Of a stretch of 64,000 nucleotides of DNA, positions 27,101 to 38,130 are shown piece by piece. A program made the translations under genes and the position numbers. How positions within the stretch are numbered: position 1 is the first letter of the stretch; each line of letters begins with the position of its first letter. Source of the stretch: Glandiceps talaboti (lineage: Eukaryota > Hemichordata > Enteropneusta > Spengelidae); the NCBI RefSeq assembly GCF_964340395.1, contig NC_135567.1, positions 8,630,158 through 8,694,157 on the forward strand, read 5' to 3'. The notes under the pieces were generated by a model that saw only the letters and a program-made list of their open reading frames with translations, had not been told where the DNA came from and did not search any database.

Positions 27101-30100
27101 ACTATACTCCATGGTATTGAGTCAGTGTACCATACTCCATGGTATTGAGTCAGTGTACCATACTGCATGGTATTGAGTCAGTGTACCATACTGCATGGTA
27201 TTGAGTCAGTGTACCATGCTCCATGGTATTGAGTCAGTGTACCATACTGCATGGTATTGAGTCAGTGTACCATACTGCATGGTATTGAGTCAGTGTACCA
27301 TACTCCATGGTATTGAGTCAGTGTAACATGCTGCATGGTATTGAGTCAGTGTACCATGCTGCATGGTATTGAGTCAGTGTACCATGCTGCATGGTATTGA
27401 GTCAGTGTAACATGCTGCACGGTATTGAGTCAGTGTACCATGCTGCATGGTATTGAGTCAGTGTACCATGCTGCATGGTATTAAGTCAGTGTACCATACT
27501 GCATGGTATTAAGTCAGTGTACCATACTCCATGGTATTGAGTCAGTGTACCATACTGCATGGTATTGAGTCAGTGTACCATACTGCATGGTATTGAGTCA
27601 GTGTACCATGCTGCATGGTATTAAGTCAGTGTACTATGCTGCATGGTATTGAGTCAGTGTACCATACTGCATGGTATTGAGTCAGTGTACCATACTGCAT
27701 GGTATTGAGTCAGTGTACCATACTGCATGGTATTGAGTCAGTGTACCATACTCCATGGTATTAAGTCAGTGTACCATACTCCATGGTATTAAGTCAGTGT
27801 ACTATGCTGCATGGTATTGAGTCAGTGTACCATGCTCCATGGTATTGAGTCAGTGTACCATGCTGCATGGTATTGAGTCAGTGTACCATGCTCCATGGTA
27901 TTGAGTCAGTGTACCATGCTGCATGGTATTGAGTCAGTGTACCATACTCCATGGTATTGAGTCAGTGTACCATACTCCATGGTATTGAGTCAGTGTACCA
28001 TGCTGCATGGTATTGAGTCAGTGTACCATGCTGCATGGTATTGAGTCAGTGTACCATACTCCATGGTATTGAGTCAGTGTACTATGCTGCATGGTATTGA
28101 GTCAGTGTACCATGCTGCATGGTATTGAGTCAGTGTACCATGCTGCATGGTATTAAGTCAGTGTACCATGCTCCATGGTATTGAGTCAGTGTACCATGCT
28201 CCATGGTATTGAGTCAGTGTACCATGCTGCATGGTATTAAGTCAGTGTACCATGCTCCATGGTATAGAGTCAGTGTACCATGCTCCATGGTATTGAGTCA
28301 GTGTACCATACTCCATGGTATTGAGTCAGTGTACCATGCTCCATGGTATTGAGTCAGTGTACCATACTCCATGGTATTAAGTCAGTGTACCATGCTGCAT
28401 GGTATTGAGTCAGTGTACCATGCTGCATGGTATTAAGTCAGTGTACCATGCTCCATGGTATAGAGTCAGTGTACCATGCTCCATGGTATTGAGTCAGTGT
28501 ACCATACTCCATGGTATTGAGTCAGTGTACCATGCTCCATGGTATTGAGTCAGTGTACCATGCTCCATGGTATTAAGTCAGTGTACCATGCTGCATGGTA
28601 TTAAGTCAGTGTACCATGCTGCATGGTATTGAGTCAGTGTACCATGCTGCATGGTATTGAGTCAGTGTACCATGCTGCATGGTATTGAGTCAGTGTACCA
28701 TGCTGCATGGTATTGAGTCAGTGTACCATGCTGCATGGTATTGAGTCAGTGTACCATGCTGCATGGTATTGAGTCAGTGTACCATGCTGCATGGTATTGA
28801 GTCAGTGTACCATGCTGCATGGTATTAAGTCAGTGTACCATGCTCCATGGTATTGAGTCAGTGTACCATACTCCATGGTATTGAGTCAGTGTACCATGCT
28901 GCATGGTATTGAGTCAGTGTACCATGCTGCATGGTATTGAGTCAGTGTACCATGCTGCATGGTATTAAGTCAGTGTACCATGCTGCATGGTATTAAGTCA
29001 GTGTACCATGCTGCATGGTATTAAGTCAGTGTACCATGCTGCATGGTATTAAGTCAGTGTACCATGCTGCATGGTATTAAGTCAGTGTACCATACTGCAT
29101 GGTATTGAGTCAGTGTACCATACTGCATGGTATTAAGTCAGTGTACCATACTCCATGGTATTGAGTCAGTGTACCATACTGCATGGTATTGAGTCAGTGT
29201 ACCATACTGCATGGTATTAAGTCAGTGTACCATGCTCCATGGTATTGAGTCAGTGTACCATGCTGCATGGTATTAAGTCAGTGTACCATACTCCATGGTA
29301 TTGAGTCAGTGTACCATACTGCATGGTATTAAGTCAGTGTACCATACTCCATGGTATTGAGTCAGTGTACCATGCTGCATGGTATTGAGTCAGTGTACCA
29401 TGCTCCATGGTATTAAGTCAGTGTACCATGCTGCATGGTATTGAGTCAGTGTACCATACTGCATGGTATTAAGTCAGTGTACCATACTCCATGGTATTGA
29501 GTCAGTGTACCATGCTGCATGGTATTGAGTCAGTGTACCATGCTGCATGGTATTGAGTCAGTGTACCATGCTCCATGGTATTGAGTCAGTGTACCATACT
29601 GCATGGTATTGAGTCAGTGTACCATACTGCATGGTATTAAGTCAGTGTACCATACTCCATGGTATTGAGTCAGTGTACCATACTGCATGGTATTGAGTCA
29701 GTGTACCATACTGCATGGTATTAAGTCAGTGTACCATGCTCCATGGTATTGAGTCAGTGTACCATGCTGCATGGTATTAAGTCAGTGTACCATACTCCAT
29801 GGTATTGAGTCAGTGTACCATACTGCATGGTATTAAGTCAGTGTACCATACTCCATGGTATTGAGTCAGTGTACCATACTGCATGGTATTGAGTCAGTGT
29901 ACCATACTACATGGTATTGAGTCAGTGTACCATGCTGCATGGTATTGAGTCAGTGTACCATGCTGCATGGTATTGAGTCAGTGTACCATACTCCATGGTA
30001 TTAAGTCAGTGTACCATGCTGCATGGTATTGAGTCAGTGTACCATACTCCATGGTATTAAGTCAGTGTACCATGCTGCATGGTATTAAGTCAGTGTACCA

Positions 30101-32010
30101 TGCTCCATGGTATTGAGTCAGTGTACCATGCTGCATGGTATTGAGTCAGTGTACCATGCTGCATGGTATAGAGTCAGTGTACCATACTGCATGGTATTGA
30201 GTCAGTGTACCATGCTCCATGGTATAGAGTCAGTGTACCATACTGCATGGTATTAAGTCAGTGTACCATACTCCATGGTATTGAGTCAGTGTACCATACT
30301 GCATGGTATTAAGTCAGTGTACCATACTGCATGGTATTGAGTCAGTGTACCATACTCCATGGTATTAAGTCAGTGTACCATGCTCCATGGTATTAAGTCA
30401 GTGTACCATGCTCCATGGTATTGAGTCAGTGTACCATGCTCCATGGTATTAAGTAAGTGTACCATGCTGCATGGTATTAAGTCAGTGTACCATGCTGCAT
30501 GGTATTAAGTCAGTGTACCATGCTGCATGGTATTAAGTCAGTGTACCATGCTCCATGGTATTGAGTCAGTGTACCATGCTCCATGGTATTGAGTCAGTGT
30601 ACCATACTGCATGGTATTAAGTCAGTGTACCATACTCCATGGTATTGAGTCAGTGTACCATACTCCATGGTATTAAGTAAGTGTACCATGCTGCATGGTA
30701 TTAATTCAGTGTACCATGCTGCATGGTATTAAGTCAGTGTACCATGCTGCATGGTATTAAGTCAGTGTACCATGCTCCATGGTATTGAGTCAGTGTACCA
30801 TGCTCCATGGTATTGAGTCAGTGTACCATACTGCATGGTATTAAGTCAGTGTACCATACTCCATGGTATTGAGTCAGTGTACCATACTCCATGGTATTGA
30901 GTCAGTGTACCATGCTGCATGGTATTAAGTCAGTGTACCATACTGCATGGTATTGAGTCAGTGTACCATACTCCATGGTATTAAGTCAGTGTACCATGCT
31001 GCATGGTATTGAGTCAGTGTACCATGCTGCATGGTATAGAGTCAGTGTACCATACTGCATGGTATTGAGTCAGTGTACCATGCTCCATGGTATAGAGTCA
31101 GTGTACCATACTGCATGGTATTAAGTCAGTGTACCATACTCCATGGTATTGAGTCAGTGTACCATACTGCATGGTATTAAGTCAGTGTACCATACTACAT
31201 GGTATTGAGTCAGTGTACCATGCTGCATGGTATTGAGTCAGTGTACCATACTCCATGGTATTAAGTCAGTGTAACATGCTGCATGGTATTGAGTCAGTGT
31301 ACCATGCTGCATGGTATTGAGTCAGTGTACCATACTCCATGGTATTAAGTCAGTGTACCATGCTGCATGGTATTAAGTCAGTGTACCATGCTGCATGGTA
31401 TTAAGTCAGTGTACCATACTCCATGGTATTAAGTCAGTGTACCATGCTGCATGGTATTAAGTCAGTGTACCATGCTCCATGGTATTGAGTCAGTGTACCA
31501 TACTGCATGGTATTGGGTCAGTGTACCATGCTGCATGGTATTGAGTCAGTGTACCATACTCCATGGTATTGAGTCAGTGTACCATGCTGCATGGTATTGA
31601 GTCAGTGTACCATACTCCATGGTATAGAGTCAGTGTACCATGCTGCATGGTATTGAGTCAGTGTACCATGCTGCATGGTATTGAGTCAGTGTACCATGCT
31701 CCATGGTATTGAGTCAGTGTACCATACTGCATGGTATTGAGTCAGTGTACCATGCTGCATGGTATTAAGTCAGTGTACCATACTGCATGGTATTAAGTCA
31801 GTGTACCATACTCCATGGTATTGAGTCAGTGTACCATACTCCATGGTATTGAGTCAGTGTACCATGCTGCATGGTATTGAGTCAGTGTACCATACTCCAT
31901 GGTATAGAGTCAGTGTACCATGCTGCATGGTATTGAGTCAGTGTACCATGCTGCATGGTATTGAGTCAGTGTACCATACTCCATGGTATGGAGTCAGTGT
32001 ACCATGCTAC
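18157..32010. repeat. 28-bp satellite array, 13.85 kb
   Basis: About 490 tandem units of 28 bp, core GAGTCAGTGTACCATGCTGC then ATGGTATT. Each standard unit contains ACCATGC-T-GCATGGT, a perfect 7-bp-arm palindrome, and the majority contain TGAGTCA, the AP-1/TRE consensus (lost in 'taagtca', 'agagtca' and 'tgggtca' variants). Diagnostic variants recur at fixed multiples of 28 bp, showing higher-order duplication. No gene or unique spacer interrupts it; the short frames at each end are by-products. Confidence 0.98.
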
Positions 32011-32470
32011 AGTGATCAAGAACAATCAAATTCTGCTTACAAAATCAACCAATCAAATTTGAAATAAAAAACCAAGAACCAATCAAATTCTGCAATAAAA
32101 ATTCAAGAACCAATCACATTTCTGCAATGATTTCAAAAGGACCAAGGACAAGCTTTCATATGGCAATGTGTTAGGTGATTACTGTGAGCTGATTTGATTT
32201 AAGAATCAAACTAATTGGAAACTTGCAATCCAAACTGAGCATGCTCAGACGCAAAGGACTATGGGATTATCTGTGGTTATCGTAATACCTAATCTGGAGC
32301 TACTGATAAAATTAACCTCACACAAAGATCAGGGTGACTATGAATTGATCATTCCTGGTTATAAACAATGTAACAATATTGTTTACAATACTAATTGGTT
32401 AGTATTTATTATCACATTTCCCATGATGCAACATTCAACATGGCGGGTTTGCAAGTTCCCTCTTGGTTCC
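32011..32470 (+). promoter_or_regulatory. Promoter-like motif cluster beside the satellite
   Basis: Immediately right of the satellite are several AACCAATCA (CCAAT-box, NF-Y type) motifs at about 32,050-32,115, a perfect 14-bp palindrome CTGAGCATGCTCAG at 32,235-32,248, TTTCCCATGATGCA at about 32,417-32,430 (resembling ZNF143/SBS elements) and ACATGGCGGG at 32,438-32,447 (YY1-like). The arrangement resembles a TATA-less promoter whose start codon lies in the ATGGCGGG. Motif-based inference only. Confidence 0.4.
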
Positions 32471-32529
32471 TAGGATGTATTCTTCATTCAGTGAAAAATT
32501 CATTTAAAAATTTCCATCAGACCTCTTGA
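32440..32529 (+). CDS. Possible first coding exon or 29-residue micro-ORF
   Basis: ATG in an ATGGCGGG context opens a frame beginning MAGLQVPSWFLGCILHS and closing at TGA 32,527-32,529 after 29 codons. A weak donor (TCA/GTGAAA) occurs at about 32,491. No downstream plus-strand exon was found before 61 kb, so a complete gene is not supported. It is listed because of the promoter-like motifs directly upstream. Confidence 0.2.
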   Translation: MAGLQVPSWFLGCILHSVKNSFKNFHQTS

Positions 32530-32734
32530 ATTTAATTTCAAAAAAACAATTTTTTATTCAAATTAAAGTAAACATACATTATTTTTAATATGATACATTT
32601 TCTTATCAAACATTTAATGTTTTCTGGTTTATATTTGAGGGTTTTTTATTTTTTATAGCTAAGAACTGTTTTACAGCTGACTACGTCTTCAATTTTAACT
32701 TTTATCTGTATTTCTTGGTATCTGTAAATCATCA

Positions 32735-33190
32735 TTTTACCTCATACTAGAGAGTCAATATAGAACAAGAAGGTTGACTTATTCTCTGTACCTACAATAA
32801 CATTTTACCTCATGCTAGGGGTCAAAATAGAACAAGAAGGTTGACTTATTCTCAATACCTACAATAACATTTTACCTCATGCTAGAGGGTCAAAATAGAA
32901 CAAGAAGGTTGACTTATTCTCAGTACCTGTAATAGCATTTTACATCATGCTAGGGGGGTCAAAATAGAACAAGAAGGTTGACTTATTCTCAGTACCTGTA
33001 ATAGCATTTTACATCATGCTAGGGGGTCAAAATAGAACAATAAGGTTGACTTATTCTCAGTACCTACAAAATATATTTTACATCATGCTAGGGGGTCAAA
33101 ATAGAACAAGAAGGTTGACTTATACTCAGTACTTGTAATAGCATTTTACCTTATGCTAGAGGGTCAAAGTAGAATTATGAAGGTCAACTT
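32735..33190. repeat. 68-bp tandem array
   Basis: Six to seven units of about 68 bp containing CATTTTACCTCATGCTAGGG, then TCAAAATAGAACAAGAAGGT and TTGACTTATTCTCAGTACCT. One isolated related unit lies 2.5 kb to the right at 35,710-35,775. Confidence 0.93.
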
Positions 33191-33329
33191 GATATACGTA
33201 GTGTGGAACTTGATTATAAGTTTCTCATGACCTGAATCCATCTAATTATAATCTGATGTGGTACATACGGCTCGATTTCTTTATTTTCCTCTATTTCCTT
33301 AATTTATTGTTGTTCTTTTCATTGTGTTT

Positions 33330-35245
33330 GTTCCGGGAGTGACCGTCGCCTTCCCTCAGATGTGGGAATGTTCCGGGAGTGATCACCACCTTCTCACAGA
33401 TGTGGGAATGTTCCGGGAGTGATCACCACCTTCTCACAGATGTGGGAATGTTCCGGGAGTGATCACCATCTTCTCACAGATGTGGGAATGTTCCGGGAGT
33501 GAACACCACCTTCTCACAGATGTGGGAATGTTCCGGGAGTGAACACCACCTTCTCACAGATGTGGGAATGTTCCGGGAGTGATCACCACCTTCCCTCAGA
33601 TGTGGGAATGTTTCGGGAGTGATCACCACCTTCTCACAGATGTGGGAATGTTCCGGGAGTGATCACCACCTTCTCACAGATGTGGGAATGTTCCGGGAGT
33701 GAACACCACCTTCTCACAGATGTGGGAATGTTCCGGGAGTGAACACCACCTTCTCACAGATGTGGGAATGTTCCGGGAGTGATCACCACCTTCCCTCAGA
33801 TGTGGGAATGTTCCGGGAGTGATCACCACCTTCTCACAGATGTGGGAATGTTCCTGGAATGATCACCACCTTCTCACAGACGTGGGAATGTTCCGGGAGT
33901 GATCACCACCTTCCCTCAGATGTGGGAATGTTCCGGGAGTGATCACCACCTCACAGATGTGAGAATGTTCCGGGAGTGATCACCACCTTCTCAGAGATGT
34001 GGGAATGTTCCAGGAGTGATCACCACCTTCTCACAGATGTGGGAATGTTCCGGGAGTGAACACCACCTTCTCACAGATGTGGGAATGTTCCGGGAGTGAA
34101 CACCACCTTCTCACAGATGTGGGAATGTTTCGGGAGTGATCACCACCTTCTCACAGATGTGGGAATGTTTCGGGAGTGATCACCACCTTCTCACAGATGT
34201 GGGAATGTTCCGGGAGTGATCACCACCTTCTCACAGATGTGGGAATGTTCCGGGAGTGATCACCACCTTCTCACAGATGTGGGAATGTTCCGGGAGTGAT
34301 CACCACCTTCCCTCAGGTGTGGGAATGTTTCGGGAGTGATCACCACCTTCTCACAGATGTGGGAATGTTCCGGGAGTGATCATCACCTTCTCACAGATGT
34401 GGGAATGTTCCGGGAGTGATCACCACCTTCCCTCAGATGTGGGAATGTTCCGGGAGTGATCACCATCTTCCCTCAGATGTGGGAATGTTCCAGGAGTGAT
34501 CACCACCTTCCATCAGAGGTGGGAATGTTCCGGGAGTGATCACCACCTTCTCACAAATGTGGGAATGTTCCGGGAGTGATCACCACCTTCTCACAGATGT
34601 GGGAATGTTCCGGGAGTGATCACCACATTCTCACAGATGTGGGAATGTTCCGGGAGTGATCATCACCTTCTCACAGATGTGGGAATGTTCCGGGAGTGAT
34701 CACCACATTCTCACAGATGTGGGAATGTTTCGGGAGTGATCATCACCTTCTCACAGATGTGGGAATGTTCCGGGAGTGATCATCACCTTCTCACAGATGT
34801 GGGAATGTTCCGGGAGTGATCATCACCTTCTCACAGATGTGGGAATGTTCCGGGAGTGATCATCACCTTCTCACAGATGTGGGAATGTTCCGGGAGTGAT
34901 CATCACCTTCTCACAGATGTGGGAATGTTCCGGGAGTGATCATCACCTTCTCACAGATGTGGGAATGTTCCGGGAGTGATCATCACCTTCTCACAGATGT
35001 GGGAATGTTCCGGGAGTGATCATCACCTTCTCACAGATGTGGGAATGTTCCGGGAGTGATCATCACCTTCTCACAGATGTGGGAATGTTCCGGGAGTGAT
35101 CATCACCTTCTCACAGATGTGGGAATGTTCCGGGAGTGATCATCACCTTCTCACAGATGTGGGAATGTTCCGGGAGTGATCATCACCTTCTCACAAATGT
35201 GGGAATGTTCCGGGAGTGATCATCACCTTCTCACAGATGTGGGAA
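33330..35245. repeat. 40-bp tandem array
   Basis: About 48 units of 40 bp: GGGAATGTTCCGGGAGTGAT then CACCACCTTCTCACAGATGT. The rightmost 12 or so units are nearly identical and carry 'catcacc' instead of 'caccacc', indicating recent expansion there. Each unit contains GAATGTTC, which fits the GAAnnTTC heat-shock-element dyad, probably fortuitously. Confidence 0.97.
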
Positions 35246-36110
35246 ATTAGTGATCGATCACTCCTGGAACAAATAATTAAATTGAAAAAATGAGAGTAAA
35301 TGAACTTCAAGGATTTTGATATCAATAAAGAAATCAAGCCGTTTTCGCGACATCAGATTTTGATGAGATTGGCCCTATTTTTCTTTCAAGAATTAAAAAA
35401 TATTGCCCTCTATGGCAGAATCGTACAAAATCACAATGTGACTGATTGTACATGTATGATGGAAACCCCACTAGTATGTATCAAACAAAAATTATCATTA
35501 ATTGCTGAAATGTGGGAAGTTTAATAAAAAGGATAGTTCTTACTTTAATTCTCATTTCTAAGTCATTCAGAATGTTAAAATATGTTTATGAAACGAAAGT
35601 ATGTATCATCAACATCTACACTTACATATTTACATTTTTTTTTTAAATTTTAACTGATCCATCATTTTTATGGTGTTAAGATGAGAAACACAGAATTAAG
35701 TACAGATGGCCTAATAACATTTGACCTCAAGCTAGGGGGTCAAAATAGTACTCAGGAGGTCGATTTATTCTCATGCATCCCTCTAGTAATGTATGTCTAC
35801 AGTGTCATGTTCTCGACCAAAAAATGTTTCGGCTGTGCCTAGGTGGTAGTAAAATACTGAGAATTATAACTATTTTGTGCCTCAATGTACATTATAAATT
35901 TGTCATAGTTTCACATTTCTTTAGGGACATCTTTATATTTACAAGTCTAGTGACTCTGTCACTACTTAATTTCCCATAGGTTATTCATTATACAAAAAAT
36001 GTAACAAACTACATGTATACATGTAGTATAAATGATTATAAATCATGAAAACTGACTTTTGCAAAATATTTTCATTTTTTTCACTTCTACTCCTCACGCT
36101 ACTCTAAACA
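35246..36110. other. AT-rich spacer with one stray 68-bp-type unit
   Basis: Contains the isolated 68-bp-array unit at 35,710-35,775. A 74-residue ATG frame at 35,300-35,524 (start MNFKDFDINKEI) has no recognised family and no splice context, so it is not called as a gene. Confidence 0.5.
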
Positions 36111-37092
36111 CTGTTTGACAGCCCTGTACCTCTATACTTTACAGCCCTGTATCTCTATAATTTACAGTGCTGTATCTCTATAATTTACAGTGCTGTATCT
36201 CTATAATTTACAGTCCTGTATCTCTATACTTTACAGCCCTGTACCTCTATAATTTACAGTGCTGTATCTCTATAATTTACAGTCCTGTATCTCTATACTT
36301 TACAGCCCTGTACCTCTATAATTTACAGTGCTGTATCTCTATACTTTACAGTCTTGTATCTCTATACTTTACAGTCCTGTATCTCTATACTTTACAGTCT
36401 TGTATCTCTATACTTTACAGTCCTGTATCTCTAATCTTTACAGTCCTGTACCTCTATACTTTACAGTGCTGTATCTCTATACCTTACAGTCCTGTATCTC
36501 TATACTTTACAGTCCTGTACCTCTATACTTTACAGTCCTGTATCTCTATACTTTACAGTCCTGTACCTCTATACTTTACAGCCCTGTATCTCTATACTTT
36601 ACAGTCCTGTATCTCTATACTTTACAGCACTGTATCTCAATATTTTACAGTCTTGTATCTCTAAACATTACAGTCCTGTACCTCTATACTTTACAGTGCT
36701 GTATCTCTATACTTTACAGTCCTGTATCTCTATACTTTACAGTGCTGTACCTCTATACTTTACAGTCCTGTATCTCTATACTTTACAGTCCTGTATCTCT
36801 ATACTTTACAGTGCTGTATCTCTATACTTTACAGTCCTGTACCTCTATACTTTACAGTGCTGTATCTCCATACTTTACAGCCCTGTATCTCTATACATTA
36901 CAGCACTGTATCTCCATACTTTACAGCCCGGTATCTCTATACTTTACAGTCCTGTACCTCTATACTTTACAGTCCTGTACCTCTATACTTTACAGTGCTG
37001 TATCTCTATACTTTACAGTCCTGTACCTCTATACTTTACAGTGCTGTATCTCTATACTTTACAGTCTTGTATCTCTATACTTTACAGTCCAT
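36111..37092. repeat. 23-bp tandem array
   Basis: About 42 units of 23 bp, CAGTCCTGTATCTCTATACT plus TTA. All three plus-strand frames stay open for long stretches because no unit frame contains a stop, giving a spurious 257-residue frame with a 23-residue period. Confidence 0.97.
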
Positions 37093-37214
37093 AACATTTA
37101 GATATAAGTCGGGTTGTTACCTGCTATATGTCGTGCCTTGATATCTTTGATAAAGAATTTTGATTCAACACATCGGATTGTATTTATTTATTCGGACTGT
37201 ATACCTCATCTCTT

Positions 37215-37674
37215 ATGCATTTCTATGTATGTATGTATGTACATATATGTATGTGTCTACCTGCATGCATGTATGCATGTACATGCATACCGGTAATATG
37301 TATGTACATATGTATGTGTCTGTGTCTGTGTCTGTGTCTGTGTCTGTGTCTGTATGTGTCTGTCTGTCTGTCTGTATGTATGCATGTATGTGTGTATGTA
37401 TGTATGTATGTATGTATGTATGTATGTATGTATGTATGTGTGTATGTATGTATGTATGTATGTATGTATGTATGTATGTATGTATGTATGTATGTGTGTA
37501 TGTATGTATGTATGTGTGTATGTATGTATGTATGTATGTATGTATGTATGTATGTGTGTGTATGTATGTATGTATGTATGTATGTGTGTATGTATGTATG
37601 TATGTGTGTATGTATGTATGTATGTATGTATGTATGTATGTATGTATGTATGTATGTATGTATGTATGTATGTA

Positions 37675-37705
<31 letters not shown>

Positions 37706-37892
37706 ATGTATGTATGTATGTATGTGTGTGTGTATGTATGTATGTATGTATGTATGTATGTATGTGTGTATGTATGTATGTATGCATGTATGTATGTATG
37801 TACATGTGTGTGTATGTGTGTATGTTTGTACATGTGTGTGTATTTATGTACATGTGTGTGTGCGCGTGTGTGTGTGTGTGTGTGTGTGTGTT
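37215..37892. repeat. (TATG)n / (TG)n microsatellite
   Basis: Long compound microsatellite, mostly TATG, with TGTGTC repeats at 37,317-37,352 and a (TG)n end at 37,868-37,891. Frames with M-Y-V-C or I-H-T-Y periodicity on the two strands are artefacts. If the downstream AATAAATAAATA (minus strand, about 37,182-37,192) is the poly(A) signal of the glycosyltransferase gene, this block would lie in its 3' UTR. Confidence 0.95.
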
Positions 37893-38130
37893 TTACAGAT
37901 CTAATACATATTTCTTCACATGCATATATCATCAAGTGTGGAGTATACAGGTCAGTGTACATTCACATAAAGAAAGTGTATACTTCTTTGTGTCAACACC
38001 ACTTTCTTTGAAAATTTACTGTTGGCACTTTCAGTAATGTTTGGCCAGTATTTATGATAGCTGATTTTGTAAGTGACTGGCAATATTGTGATACTTCACT
38101 ATCACTGAATCATGTTACATTCCTAGAACA

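Noticed and set aside
18157-32010. CRISPR-like look of 28-bp direct repeats
   Set aside because: Units are contiguous with no unique spacers, there are no cas genes and the genome is animal.
36167-37101. 257-residue frame with a 23-residue period
   Set aside because: All plus frames of the 23-bp array are open; no ordered composition, no flanking splice or start context.
37160-38037. Met/Tyr/Val/Cys-rich and Ile/His/Thr/Tyr-rich frames over 200 residues
   Set aside because: Six-frame readings of a (TATG)n/(TG)n microsatellite.
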